NCBI GenBank assembly: GCA_938015295.1
Contig: CALLQB010000057.1
Location: forward strand, 1-64,000
DNA: 64,000 nt
Direction of reading: 5' to 3'
From: an uncultured Acidimicrobiales bacterium
GTDB lineage: Bacteria > Actinomycetota > Acidimicrobiia > Acidimicrobiales > SHLQ01
Of the stretch, positions 8,882 to 18,251 are shown piece after piece. Position 1 is the first letter of the stretch. Each line of letters begins with the position of its first letter. Made by a program: the position numbers and the translations under genes. The notes under the pieces were generated by a model, which did no database searches, was not told where the DNA came from, and saw only the letters and a list, made by a program, of their open reading frames with translations.

Positions 8882-8910
8882 GGGTTCAGGCACCTCAGGT
8901 GCCTGACCCC
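8882..8910 (+). repeat. REP-like palindrome GGGTTCAGGCACCT / AGGTGCCTGACCCC
   Basis: Arms of 14 bp (8882-8895 and 8897-8910) pair almost perfectly around a single C. The core GGGTCAGGCAC word recurs in variant form at 18251-18290 and in the centre of the hairpin at 39985-40025. It lies between the cyclophilin and dehydrogenase genes, 37 bp before the latter. It could act as a terminator, an mRNA stabiliser or a REP/RAYT-dependent element (inference). Confidence 0.6.
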
Positions 8911-8947
8911 TATGTGTTTGCAACGAACGAAAGAAAGAATTACCGCT

Positions 8948-9802
8948 ATGGCGATTGAAACTGTTGGAATTGTTGGTGGCGGCCAGATGGGCGCCGGGAT
9001 CGCTGAGCTTGCTGCGAAAGCGGGATGCAAGGTCATCGTTCGCGAGATCAGCCCCGAGGCAGTCGAGGGTGCCGAGAAACGAATATCTGGCTCGTTTGGT
9101 AAGGCTCTTGACCGCGGCAAGATCGAACAGGCAGACCACGATGGCGCCATCGCCAACCTGAGCTACACGACCGACCTGGCCGATCTTGCGCCCTGCGATC
9201 TTGTGGTCGAAGCGGTCATCGAATCGCCAGAGCTCAAACACGAGATCTTTCAAGCGCTCGACGAAATCGTCACCAGCGCCGATGCAATCCTCGCCTCCAA
9301 TACCTCATCGATCCCGATCGCTTCGATTGCGGTCAGCACCAAACGTCCCGACAAGGTCGTTGGCCTGCACTTCTTCAACCCGGCGCCAGTCATGAAACTC
9401 GTCGAAGTCATTCCGTCGATTCTCACCAGCGACGACGTCGTTGCCGAGCTGCGGGCCTTCGCAACCGACAAACTCGACAAAGAGGTTGTGCTTGCCCCCG
9501 ACCGCTCGGGTTTTGTGGTGAACTTTCTGCTCGTGCCGTACCTGATCTCGGCTATTCGCTTTCTCGGCGACGGACACGCAACTGTCGAAGACATCGACAA
9601 CGGTATGAAACTCGGCTGTGGACACCCCATGGGGCCGTTGACGTTGAGCGACATGATCGGACTCGACACCATTCACCACGTTGCTGTCGCGATGTTCGAT
9701 GAATACAAAGAACAGCTGTACGCTCCGCCGCCTCTGCTCAGCCGGATGGTTGAAGGTGGCCTGCTCGGTCGTAAGACCGGCAAGGGTTTCTACACCTACT
9801 AG
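8948..9802 (+). CDS. 3-hydroxyacyl-CoA (3-hydroxybutyryl-CoA) dehydrogenase
   Basis: A 284-residue NAD(P)-dependent enzyme of fatty-acid or butyrate-type metabolism that interconverts 3-hydroxyacyl-CoA and 3-oxoacyl-CoA. The Rossmann domain starts at once (VGIVGGGQMGAGIAELAA). The conserved segments EAVIESPELK, SNTSSIPI and the catalytic HFFNPAPVMKLVE follow. The C-terminal domain contains PDRSGFVVNFLLVPYL and MGPLTLSDMIGLD. The length matches the short, single-domain FadB/PaaH/Hbd family. ATG 8948 is preferred to 8912 because the Rossmann strand begins right after it and a GAAAGAA purine tract precedes it. It is monocistronic, converging on the RND gene. Confidence 0.94.
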   Translation: MAIETVGIVGGGQMGAGIAELAAKAGCKVIVREISPEAVEGAEKRISGSFGKALDRGKIEQADHDGAIANLSYTTDLADLAPCDLVVEAVIESPELKHEIFQALDEIVTSADAILASNTSSIPIASIAVSTKRPDKVVGLHFFNPAPVMKLVEVIPSILTSDDVVAELRAFATDKLDKEVVLAPDRSGFVVNFLLVPYLISAIRFLGDGHATVEDIDNGMKLGCGHPMGPLTLSDMIGLDTIHHVAVAMFDEYKEQLYAPPPLLSRMVEGGLLGRKTGKGFYTY

Positions 9803-9813
9803 GGCCTACTAGG
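9795..9813. repeat. Duplicated nonamer CCTACTAGG between convergent stops
   Basis: Two copies of CCTACTAGG (9795-9803 and 9805-9813) are separated by one G. The first supplies the TAG stop of the plus-strand dehydrogenase. The second supplies the stop of the minus-strand RND gene. Only six bases separate the two coding regions. Confidence 0.6.
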
Positions 9814-12451
9814 CGGCAGGGTTGGGGTTGCTCCGCGTGCGGAGCTTCTTCAGCGCGTCGCGAATCGTTTCGATGAACAGGTAGTAGTACGGAAAGCTGA
9901 CCACGACGAGGAACGTGCTGCTCAGCAGGCCGAAGATGATGGTAAACGCGAGCGGCTCCCAGAACGGATCGGTGAGCGCCAGCGGCAACAGACCGGCCAC
10001 CGTCGTCAGCGATGTCGCGATCAAGGGCCGGAACCGGCGCTGAATTGCGGTTTCGATGGCGGTCACCCGGTCGGCGCCGTTGCGGCGTTCCTGGTTCGCG
10101 AAGTCGGTAAGCAGGATCGTGTTGTTGACAGCAATGCCGATAAGGCCAATAAGCCCGAGCATCACAAAGAAGCTGACCGGGTTGCCGGTGAGCCACAACC
10201 CAGAGAAGACGCCGAAGAACCCGAACGGGATCGCCAGGAAGACCAGCAACGGTTGAAGCACCGACCGAAACTGCACCATCAACAGCACAAACATGAGGGC
10301 GAGAGCGGTGATAAACGCCGTGATGGTTGAGCCGAAGGATTCCTCGTTCTCGCTCTCCTGGCCGAAGTCGAAGGCGATCGTGTCGGCCGGAAGGCCTCGC
10401 GACGCGAGCTCGTCGGCATCGAACGTTTCGGCGACAAAGGTCTCGGTGACATCGAGCAACGTGGTGGTGTCGTCGTCGGCAAACCTTGCAAGAACCTCGA
10501 TTTGTCGACGCCCATCATCGCGGGCGACCACATCGACCTGATCGAGTCGGGTCTCGATGACTTCGAAGGTGTCGCCGTTGCCTCGCTCGAAGGTGTTCGC
10601 TTCGAGTGCTTTGCGCATGTCCTCGGCGAGAGCTAACGACAAGTCGAGGTCTTCGCCAAAGATTTGCACGCTGAACGGAAACTCTGACTCCGGCGGTCCG
10701 TTCGACAGAATCTGCACAGTAACGCGCACATCGTCGACCTCATCGAGTACCGGCTCGAGGCGCTCGACGAGCTGCGGCGCAGTAGGGTCTCGCTGGCCGA
10801 AATCGACCAACGTAACTTGGCCGCCAGCGCTGCGGGAGTTGCCGAAATACACATAGTTGCGTTCGACAAGTTCGCCGATCTCGCTATCGATGAGCTGGTT
10901 AACCTCGGTGACCTTCGCCGAGGCTTCATCGATGGTGAGGCCTGGTTCGAACTCGAAGTCGACAGCGATCTCGTTGGTGTCATCCTGAGCCGGGAAAATG
11001 TCGAAGCCGACCTGTCCTGCAATCTGCAGGCCGGCGTAGGTCATTGCAAGGCTCAGTGCAATGCCGCCAAACGCAAGGACCTTTCCGCCGATGCCTCCGG
11101 AGCGAAGCTTGGCCGGCAATGAGGCGGCGCCGCGAGCCAGCGTGGTTTCGATGCCGCTAAGAATGCCGGGCTTGGGTTCTGAGCCCAGCAAAAGGACACG
11201 CGTGGCGGTAGGAATGAAAACCAGCGAAAGCAACAACGACAGCAAAAGGCCGAGGATCACGGTGGTGGGCAGCTGTCGGATGAAGTCGCCGAGAATGCCG
11301 GAAACAAACAGGATTGGTGCGAACACGAGCACCGTGGTGAGCGTGCCCGACACACTTGCCGCCCCGACTCGCTGAATGGCCCGTTTGATGATGTCGAGCG
11401 GTCCGCCTCCTTCGTCGCGGAACGCGTCGATGGCCTCGACTATCACGATCGCGTCGTCGACAAACAGCCCGAGAGCGAGGATCAACCCGAACAACGAGAT
11501 GGTGTTGAGCGAGATACCGGCTACGAATAGCACGATCATCGCCGACGACATCACGGTGATAATGAAGAGAGCAGTGATGAGCGACGATCGCCAGCTGATG
11601 AGTAGCAGGCTTACCACGGCCACGGCGAGCACGCCGGTGAGTACGTTGCGAAGCAGCGACGAGATCTGGGTGCGGATCTGCGTGGCTTGTTCGAAAGACA
11701 CGACAGCGGTGAAACCGTCGGGAAGTTCGGCTTGGTTGAGGGCTGAGGTTGCTGCGTCGTCGATGCCGATTGCATCGATGTCATCGGCAGCTGCGACACC
11801 GATTGATACCGCGGGACGCAGGGTTCGATCGTCGAGGGCAAGTTCGTTGAAGTTTGCCTGTCGGGTAACCGAGTCGCCGGTGGTGGGGTCGATGCCGGTC
11901 TCGAGCAGGTTGAGGATCTCGGCGCGAGCGATGTCGGGGTGAGCTTCGAGTACTTCGATGACAGGTGCGGCAGCGGCTTCGAGCTCGTCGGGTGTGGCTC
12001 CCGGCGGGCCTTGCACGGCAGCAAGCAGTTCGAATTCGTTGAACAACAGGGCGGCGTCGACTTCGAGCACCGTGAAGTCTGCTTCGGGTGGAAGGCCTGC
12101 GGTAGCGAACTTGTCGAGGAGGAGTTGTGCGCCAAATGCCGAGGTGAGCGAGTCGTCGAGATCGGCGACAAAGGTGAATCCGTTGTCTGACGCAAAGGTT
12201 TGGATGCCCTCGATCTCGGGACTGCCCTCGACCGCAGCCACCATCAGCTGTAGAACGTCTGCGTCGACTGCGTCTTTGTCGTCGACCAGGTAGGTGCCTT
12301 GCGCCACGGCTACCGGCACGTCGACACTGGGGAAACCATTGCGGGGCAAAACAGCGATGAAGATGAACGCGCCGACCGCCACGATCACTGCCCAGAGCGC
12401 CATGGTCGATTTGAATCGTTTGGCAAAGAAGAGGACAAATGTTGTGAGCAT
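9809..12451 (-). CDS. RND-family efflux transporter (AcrB/MMPL-like), compact
   Basis: An 880-residue proton-driven exporter with the twelve-helix, two-half RND layout. There is one N-terminal helix, a first extracytoplasmic loop (about 35-265), five helices including GLFVDDAIVIVEAIDAF with the proton-relay Asp pair, a helix at about 458-480, a second loop (about 480-705), and the last helices with FFVMLGLIGLIGIAVNNTILLTDF. It is clearly shorter than AcrB (about 1040), because both loops are reduced. No periplasmic adaptor or TolC gene is adjacent. It is the last gene of a leftward operon, 15 bp after the MFS gene, with which it may share a substrate class (inference). Confidence 0.88.
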   Translation of the reverse strand: MLTTFVLFFAKRFKSTMALWAVIVAVGAFIFIAVLPRNGFPSVDVPVAVAQGTYLVDDKDAVDADVLQLMVAAVEGSPEIEGIQTFASDNGFTFVADLDDSLTSAFGAQLLLDKFATAGLPPEADFTVLEVDAALLFNEFELLAAVQGPPGATPDELEAAAAPVIEVLEAHPDIARAEILNLLETGIDPTTGDSVTRQANFNELALDDRTLRPAVSIGVAAADDIDAIGIDDAATSALNQAELPDGFTAVVSFEQATQIRTQISSLLRNVLTGVLAVAVVSLLLISWRSSLITALFIITVMSSAMIVLFVAGISLNTISLFGLILALGLFVDDAIVIVEAIDAFRDEGGGPLDIIKRAIQRVGAASVSGTLTTVLVFAPILFVSGILGDFIRQLPTTVILGLLLSLLLSLVFIPTATRVLLLGSEPKPGILSGIETTLARGAASLPAKLRSGGIGGKVLAFGGIALSLAMTYAGLQIAGQVGFDIFPAQDDTNEIAVDFEFEPGLTIDEASAKVTEVNQLIDSEIGELVERNYVYFGNSRSAGGQVTLVDFGQRDPTAPQLVERLEPVLDEVDDVRVTVQILSNGPPESEFPFSVQIFGEDLDLSLALAEDMRKALEANTFERGNGDTFEVIETRLDQVDVVARDDGRRQIEVLARFADDDTTTLLDVTETFVAETFDADELASRGLPADTIAFDFGQESENEESFGSTITAFITALALMFVLLMVQFRSVLQPLLVFLAIPFGFFGVFSGLWLTGNPVSFFVMLGLIGLIGIAVNNTILLTDFANQERRNGADRVTAIETAIQRRFRPLIATSLTTVAGLLPLALTDPFWEPLAFTIIFGLLSSTFLVVVSFPYYYLFIETIRDALKKLRTRSNPNPAA

Positions 12452-12466
12452 GGCGCAGGGGGCTCC

Positions 12467-13861
12467 TTAGGGCTGGTCCCGTCGGTCGATCACCATTCGG
12501 GAAGCGACCACCAGCGCAATCATTGCTATCGCGCTCGACACCCAGAATGCCGTCACAAACCGGCTGATGATGGCCGTATCGCCAACTAATCCTGTGAGTG
12601 TTGCCACACCAATGGCCATGCCGATTTGGCCAAGCATGTTCAACGCGCCGGTGGTGACCCCCATATCTTCGGCGGCAACCGACTCGCCGACGGTGGTTAC
12701 AAGGGCTGGTCGGTGGGCGCCGAAGCCTGCACCGGTAAGGACGAGTCCGCCGACCAGCAGCGGCACGGATTCGGTCATCGCCGCCACGCCCATCACGGCG
12801 AGGCCCGAGGCCATCACGAGAACTCCGCCCATGATGAGAGTGCGGGCGCCGAGGCGTGCTTGTGCCCGGCCAGCTATCCACGAAGAGATGCTGAACGCGA
12901 CCGGCCGGGGAAGAATTACCAGGGCGATGGCGCTTGCCTCGCGGTAGCCGAACACGCGGCTAAGAAGCAGCGAGGTGAGAATGAGCGGGCCGTTGTAGGC
13001 CATCGACAACAACAGGTTCGCAACTAACGGAATGCGTACGTTGGGGAGTCGGATGGTCTCGAGTGCCAGAAGCGGCGAAGGGTGCGAGCGTTCGATGCTG
13101 ACAAATGAACGAAGGGCAGTGATGCCGATGATTCCTGCTGCGAGCACCGCTGGGTGTGTGAATCCCCAAAAAAGACTGCGGTTGATCGCGAAGAGCAGGC
13201 CGGCCACGCCGATGCCGAGGGTGAACGATCCGGCCAGGTCGAACTTGACGTTTGCCTTGCGAGGCGTGTCGGGCAGTACGGGTAGGGCGATGAGCAGCGC
13301 GAGTACCGCCGGGAATGTTTGCAAGACGAACAGCCACCGCCACCCGAACGAGTCGATGAGCGGTCCGCCGAGCACAAGGCCGAGAGCAGGTGCCGCCGAC
13401 ACGGTGGCGGCCCAGTAGCCCATGGCCACCGGTCGTTCTTTTACGTCGAAAGTAGCCATGATGATGGCGACCGCCGCCGGGCTGGTGATGGCTCCGGTTG
13501 ATTGGCCGAGGGTACGCAGAGCGATCAGCGATCCGGCACTCCAGGCCGTGGCGGTGAGCAAAATGAGCACCACCGCTCCGCCATAGCCAATCAGGTAGGC
13601 CCGCCGGTGCCCGTAGAGATCGCCGAGTTTGCCGGCGATGGGCGTGAACACGGCGAACGCAATTGTGGGTGCAGCGAACACCCAGGCGATGGTGCTGTCG
13701 GTGGTGTTGAGATCCTCGGCGATGGTGGGGATTGCCGCGGTGAAGACGGTGACCGGAAAGGCATTGGTGGCAACGCCGACCAAGACGGTCGCCAAAACTA
13801 TCCACCGGTACCTTGGGTGTTCGGCTATGCGGGCGCGAACCTCGGTGAGCCGCGAACTCAC
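12467..13861 (-). CDS. Major facilitator superfamily drug-exporter-like protein
   Basis: A 464-residue polytopic membrane protein with about 12-14 hydrophobic helices. The MFS loop motif between helices 2 and 3 reads GKLGDLYGHRRAYLIG. A motif C-like glycine-rich helix is present (APALGLVLGGPLIDSFGWRWLFVLQ), typical of DHA-type antiporters. GTG 13861 overlaps the Ppx stop by four bases (GTGA), so the two are translationally coupled. The RND gene follows 15 bp downstream. The transported compound is not known. The phosphatase-MFS-RND order suggests a stress or export operon, but this is inference. Confidence 0.9.
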   Translation of the reverse strand: MSSRLTEVRARIAEHPRYRWIVLATVLVGVATNAFPVTVFTAAIPTIAEDLNTTDSTIAWVFAAPTIAFAVFTPIAGKLGDLYGHRRAYLIGYGGAVVLILLTATAWSAGSLIALRTLGQSTGAITSPAAVAIIMATFDVKERPVAMGYWAATVSAAPALGLVLGGPLIDSFGWRWLFVLQTFPAVLALLIALPVLPDTPRKANVKFDLAGSFTLGIGVAGLLFAINRSLFWGFTHPAVLAAGIIGITALRSFVSIERSHPSPLLALETIRLPNVRIPLVANLLLSMAYNGPLILTSLLLSRVFGYREASAIALVILPRPVAFSISSWIAGRAQARLGARTLIMGGVLVMASGLAVMGVAAMTESVPLLVGGLVLTGAGFGAHRPALVTTVGESVAAEDMGVTTGALNMLGQIGMAIGVATLTGLVGDTAIISRFVTAFWVSSAIAMIALVVASRMVIDRRDQP

Positions 13862-15456
13862 CCGACGATTTCGACTGGGCGTTCGAGCGCCTGGGCGAGC
13901 AGGTCGCTACGTTGCCGAGCGGTGTAGATCTCGAGCGAAGCATCGCTGCGCTTCTTCAGGACCGGCGTAATCGAAATCTTTCGTCCGACCTGTATCTCGA
14001 CATCTTGCACGAGGCACGATCGAGTCCGGTCGAAGGCGATGCCGACCCGCAACATGCCGGCGAGCTTTGCCACAAGAGACCGGTCGGCTTTGGGCAACGC
14101 CATGAACTCGAGATGTTTCGGTTTCGGCAGGCTCTTGCGGTGGTAGCGGGCGATCTGGGCGATGATCTCGAGCTCGTGTTCGGTGAAACCCACGAGTTGA
14201 TCGCTGTTGCGAATCACGTAATACGAGTGTTTGTGGTGCGCTGCATGCGAGACGAACAGGCCGACGTTGTGCAACATGCCGGCTGCCTCAAGAAAGTCGC
14301 GTTCGGCCATGCCAAGCTGATGGAGCGTTGTGGTCGCGTCGAAGATTTCCAACGAAAGGTCGGTCGCGTGGAGCACGTGGTCGAGGTCTTCGTGAAAGGC
14401 GTTTGCAAGTCGGAGCACGCGGTCTCGCCGCAGATCGGAAAGGTGATGGAACCCCTCGTTGGAGTCGCGCCGAACCTGGTCGAGTAGCACACCCTCGCGT
14501 AATGCGTAGGAAGAGAAGGTCATCTCCTGTATGCCGACGGCGGCAAAAAGTTCTTCGAGAAGAATCGCCCCGCCGACGATGACATCGGCCCGTGTGAGGT
14601 CCAGCCCGGGAATCTCGGCCCGCTGGTTTGGTGTCTTTGCTTCGGTGAGTGCTTTGACGGTCTTGGCTAGGTCGGCCGCGGAAAAGGTGACGTTGTTGAC
14701 CCACCGGTTGGGTTCTCGACCTTTTCGGTGTTCGATGATCGTGGCGATTGCTCCGATGGTTCCCGAGCTGCCGACGGCTGTTTCAAAACCGATCTTACGA
14801 ATATCGCGGGCGACGGGCGCAAGAAAGCTGCGCACGTATTTTCGGCATTCGTCGACTGATCCTTTGCGCACTCGTCCACCGGAAAAGAATCGATCGGTCA
14901 GCCTGATGTGTCCGAGCTTTTGCGACCGGGCATCGATGACGTTTCCTTGTTTTCCGATGATCGTTTCGGTACTGCCGCCGCCGATGTCGACAACCAGAAC
15001 CTGGCTGTTGAAAACGGGCACGGCCTGGAGGACGCCGAGGTGAATCAGGCGGGCTTCCTCGACGCCGGAGATCACCTGTACCTCGATGCCGGCTTCCTTG
15101 CGAGCGCGACGCACAAACACCTTTTTGTTCGAGGCTTCGCGGGTCGCGCTGGTGGCGACGGCAGTGATGTCGGCGTTGTAGGTCTCGGCGATGAGTCGCA
15201 TCCGTTGCAGACAGGCAATGCCTCTGTCGATTGCCTCGTCGGACAGTTGGCTCATATCTCCTGAACCCGAGCCGAGCCGCACGGGCTCCTTCTCGCGCGT
15301 AAGGATATCGAGACGGCCTTCGGCGTTGATCTCGGCGACAAGGAGATGAAACGAGTTGGTGCCAAGGTCGATCGCGGCGTGAACCTCGGTAGGGGATTCG
15401 GTAGCAGCCAAGGCTCCGAGGGTAGCGTGCGAACGTGGCAGGGGGTACTGGACCAA
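13858..15456 (-). CDS. Ppx/GppA-family phosphatase with HD-type C-terminal domain
   Basis: About 530 residues. The ASKHA-fold Ppx/GppA domain starts with AAIDLGTNSFHLLVAE, has the ATSATREASN segment and the phosphate-binding VVDIGGGSTETI. The C-terminal domain is HD-like helical (MLHNVGLFVSHAAHHKHSYYVI). The family hydrolyses polyphosphate and/or pppGpp. It is the first gene of the operon with the MFS and RND transporters. The start is uncertain: no ATG or GTG lies upstream of the domain, only TTG 15456 or TTG 15411. TTG 15456 would place its start codon on the same base pair as the divergent ATG 15456. Confidence 0.9.
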   Translation of the reverse strand: MVQYPLPRSHATLGALAATESPTEVHAAIDLGTNSFHLLVAEINAEGRLDILTREKEPVRLGSGSGDMSQLSDEAIDRGIACLQRMRLIAETYNADITAVATSATREASNKKVFVRRARKEAGIEVQVISGVEEARLIHLGVLQAVPVFNSQVLVVDIGGGSTETIIGKQGNVIDARSQKLGHIRLTDRFFSGGRVRKGSVDECRKYVRSFLAPVARDIRKIGFETAVGSSGTIGAIATIIEHRKGREPNRWVNNVTFSAADLAKTVKALTEAKTPNQRAEIPGLDLTRADVIVGGAILLEELFAAVGIQEMTFSSYALREGVLLDQVRRDSNEGFHHLSDLRRDRVLRLANAFHEDLDHVLHATDLSLEIFDATTTLHQLGMAERDFLEAAGMLHNVGLFVSHAAHHKHSYYVIRNSDQLVGFTEHELEIIAQIARYHRKSLPKPKHLEFMALPKADRSLVAKLAGMLRVGIAFDRTRSCLVQDVEIQVGRKISITPVLKKRSDASLEIYTARQRSDLLAQALERPVEIVG

Positions 15457-16484
15457 TGGATGGCAAACGGTTGACCGGCACGGTTGGCCTGCTTGTGAAT
15501 CCGCGTTCAGGTAGCGATGTTAGGCGGGTGGTAGCAAGTGCCGGCGCTTCGACTCTCGAGAGCAAGATCAGCATCGTTCGGCGACTTGCGTTGGGCGCCG
15601 CTCAGGTTGCCGACGTGCGGTGGCTGACACTTCCCGAGCCGCACCAGATTGTGCGGCGGGCTGTCGAAACGCGCAAAGAGATTGTTGCCGAGTCTCTCGA
15701 TTTGCAGCCGCACTTCGACGAGGGCGACACCACACGTGCTGCGCAGATGTTGCGAGAGGCGGGAGCCGACATCGTGGTGGTGCTTGGCGGCGACGGCACC
15801 AATCGTGCGGCAGCAAAAGGTTGGCTTACTATGCCGGTGCTCCCGTTGTCGACGGGCACCAACAACGCATTCCCGTTTCACGTTGAGCCGACGGTAGCTG
15901 GCGTGGCTTTGGGTCTCTTTGTTGCCGGGGTAGCGGACGCAACTGTTGCGTTTGGCCAGGCGAAGGTGGTGCATATCGAGGGGGTCGATGACGGCGGACA
16001 CACCACCAACGATCTCGCCCTGATCGATGCGGTGGCGGTTGCCGATCGGTTCGTGGGATCGCTCGACTTGTTCGATCCCGACACGATGTCGCTCGCGGTG
16101 CTGACGAGAGCCGACCCAGCGAGCATCGGGTTCTCGTCGGTCGGCGGACTGCTTGAGCCGGTCGGCACTGGCGACGACTGCGGCTTGCTCATCAGATTCG
16201 TGCCACCCGAAACCGCTCGGCGAACGCTGGTTGCTCCGACGGCTCCCGGTCATCATGCGACCATCGGCTACGAGGAAATACGACGACTCGACTTTGGCGA
16301 ACGGGTTGAGGTTGCGGGACCGATGTTGTTGGCCGTTGATGGCGAGCGAAAGATCAGCATTGCGGCCGGTCAGCAGGTGACGCTTCGGGTGGCTCGGGAC
16401 GGCCCGTTCGTGTTCGACGTCGACGCAGTAATGCATCGGGCGGTCGAGCAGGGCTACTTCCGTCGCACGCCCGAGACCAGCTGA
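15456..16484 (+). CDS. AcoX-like ATP-NAD kinase-fold protein
   Basis: A 342-residue protein of the NAD-kinase/diacylglycerol-kinase fold superfamily. The signatures are GLLVNPRSGSDVRR at the N-terminus, VVVLGGDGTNRAAAKG (the nucleotide-binding GGDGT) and LPLSTGTNNAFP. The overall pattern resembles AcoX of acetoin-catabolism clusters, although no acetoin dehydrogenase genes are near. The substrate is therefore unknown. The start ATG 15456 lies directly before the conserved N-terminal strand. It is divergent from the Ppx gene with essentially no intergenic space. Confidence 0.75.
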   Translation: MDGKRLTGTVGLLVNPRSGSDVRRVVASAGASTLESKISIVRRLALGAAQVADVRWLTLPEPHQIVRRAVETRKEIVAESLDLQPHFDEGDTTRAAQMLREAGADIVVVLGGDGTNRAAAKGWLTMPVLPLSTGTNNAFPFHVEPTVAGVALGLFVAGVADATVAFGQAKVVHIEGVDDGGHTTNDLALIDAVAVADRFVGSLDLFDPDTMSLAVLTRADPASIGFSSVGGLLEPVGTGDDCGLLIRFVPPETARRTLVAPTAPGHHATIGYEEIRRLDFGERVEVAGPMLLAVDGERKISIAAGQQVTLRVARDGPFVFDVDAVMHRAVEQGYFRRTPETS

Positions 16485-16583
16485 TGCGACCCGATGCCGG
16501 ATAAATCGTCATCGGGCATATGACAAACACCGTCGCCCCTGAGAGGATCCAACCCGAAGGCGATGACTTTGCTGGGAGCAAAA

Positions 16584-18251
16584 ATGCGTGTAGTTCTACG
16601 TGGCGGAACTGTGGTCGATGGAACGGGAAACCCCGGTTTCACCGCGGATGTGGCTATTGCCGATGGACGAATTACCGAGATCGGGCCCTCTCTCCAGGGC
16701 GACACGGAGATCGACGCATCCGGTCGCATCGTTGCTCCGGGATTCATCGACATCCACACCCACTACGACGCCCAGGTCTTCTGGGACCCTGCGCTCACGC
16801 CATCGTGTTATCACGGTGTCACCACCGTGGTGGCGGGTAACTGTGGGTTCTCTATTGCTCCGACCCGGGCCGATCATCACGAGCTGGTAGCCCGAACGAT
16901 GGAGAACGTTGAAGACATGGATGTTGCCACCCTCGCGGCTGGCATTCCCTGGGACTTCGAAACCTTCCCCGAATACCTCGAGTCGGTGGGTCGTCACGGA
17001 TCAGCGCTCAACTTCACGGCCTACATCGGACACACCCCCCTGCGGATGTTTGTCATGGGCGAAGAAGCGTATGAACGCGAGGCCACTGCGAGCGAGATCG
17101 ACAAGATGCGAGCCGAGATAGCAGCGGCGATGGATGCAGGAGCAGCCGGGTTCGCTACGAGTTTCGCGATGACCCACCGTGGTGTCGACGGCAAGCCGAT
17201 TCCCAGCCGTTGGGCGGCACCTGAAGAGGTACGCGCTCTGGTCGATGTGGTGTCAGAGTCGGGCCGTGGCCTCATCGCTACGGTACCTGGGGGTGATTTT
17301 GGTTTCGATGCTTTGTATAACCTCGAGGCTGACATCAAGGTGCCGCTGACGTGGAGTGCACTGTTGACCCAGCCGGGAGGAGGCCACCTCGATCGGTTGG
17401 CCTACAACCGTGATAAGCGGGCGGCCGGCCATAACGTTTGGCCCCAGGTAACGCCGCGGCCTCTAACCTTTGAGATGACCGCGAGTGAGCCATTTACGCT
17501 CAACATGAACTCGGTGTTCGCCGAGCTGATGACCGTTGGACACGACGAGCGCTTGGCGGCCTACGCCGACCCCGCATGGCGCGAGCGGGCCGCAGCGCAG
17601 TTCACGGGCAAGCTCGGCAAAGCCACCCGGTGGGACGCCTATTCGGTGTCGCGCAGCGCTACCGATGCGGCCGCCGTCGATCGGCCTCTCGATGAGGTTG
17701 CTGCTGAGCGCGGAACGTCACCACTCGACACCTTGCTCGATATCGCTGTTGCCGATGGTCTTGAGACTCGTATCCGCAATGTGTTGGCCAACGGCGACGA
17801 CGAGGGTATCGCCGAACTGCTGCAGGACGATATGTGCACGCTTGGTCTGAGCGACGCCGGCGCTCATGTGACGCAACTGTGTGATGCTCCGCAAGCCACC
17901 GATTTTCTTGGTCGGTGGGTACGCGATCGCGAGCTCATGCCGATCGAGAAGGCAGTGCGAAAGCTCACCGGCGTGCAGGCAGATCTTTTCAATTTCGTGG
18001 GCCGGGGTTATCTGGCTGAGGGCAACGCCGCCGATGTGTGCGTGTTCGATCCCGACACCATCGGAGCCGGCCCAACCCGTCGTGTACGCGACTTCCCGGC
18101 CGATGCCGAACGTCTCACCGCCGATGCACCGACCGGCGTCGACTATGTCATCGTCAACGGCCAGATCGTGGTCGACCATGGCAACCTCGTCGAAGAAACT
18201 GTCGAAGCTCGCCCCGGTCAGCTCGTCAGCCCAGCAGTCCGAACCAGCTAG
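16584..18251 (+). CDS. N-acyl-D-amino-acid deacylase family amidohydrolase
   Basis: A 555-residue metal-dependent hydrolase. The small N-terminal beta domain (VVLRGGTVVDGTGNPGFTADV) leads into the TIM barrel with the HxH metal motif GFIDIHTHYDAQ. The D-aminoacylase-type GNCGFSIAPT, where the Cys is a metal ligand, follows, as does the late LGLSDAGAHVTQL segment. The C-terminus returns to the beta sandwich (DYVIVNGQIVVDHG). Homologues deacylate N-acyl-D-amino acids or are of unknown specificity. ATG 16584 is supported by GGGAG seven bases upstream; the earlier ATG at 16563 contains that site. The stop codon abuts the GGGGTCAGG repeats. Confidence 0.9.
   Translation: MRVVLRGGTVVDGTGNPGFTADVAIADGRITEIGPSLQGDTEIDASGRIVAPGFIDIHTHYDAQVFWDPALTPSCYHGVTTVVAGNCGFSIAPTRADHHELVARTMENVEDMDVATLAAGIPWDFETFPEYLESVGRHGSALNFTAYIGHTPLRMFVMGEEAYEREATASEIDKMRAEIAAAMDAGAAGFATSFAMTHRGVDGKPIPSRWAAPEEVRALVDVVSESGRGLIATVPGGDFGFDALYNLEADIKVPLTWSALLTQPGGGHLDRLAYNRDKRAAGHNVWPQVTPRPLTFEMTASEPFTLNMNSVFAELMTVGHDERLAAYADPAWRERAAAQFTGKLGKATRWDAYSVSRSATDAAAVDRPLDEVAAERGTSPLDTLLDIAVADGLETRIRNVLANGDDEGIAELLQDDMCTLGLSDAGAHVTQLCDAPQATDFLGRWVRDRELMPIEKAVRKLTGVQADLFNFVGRGYLAEGNAADVCVFDPDTIGAGPTRRVRDFPADAERLTADAPTGVDYVIVNGQIVVDHGNLVEETVEARPGQLVSPAVRTS

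Noticed and set aside
11781-12881. A 366-residue minus-strand frame overlapping the RND and MFS genes in another frame.
   Set aside because: It is a shadow of two real genes, Arg/His-rich with no recognisable motif.
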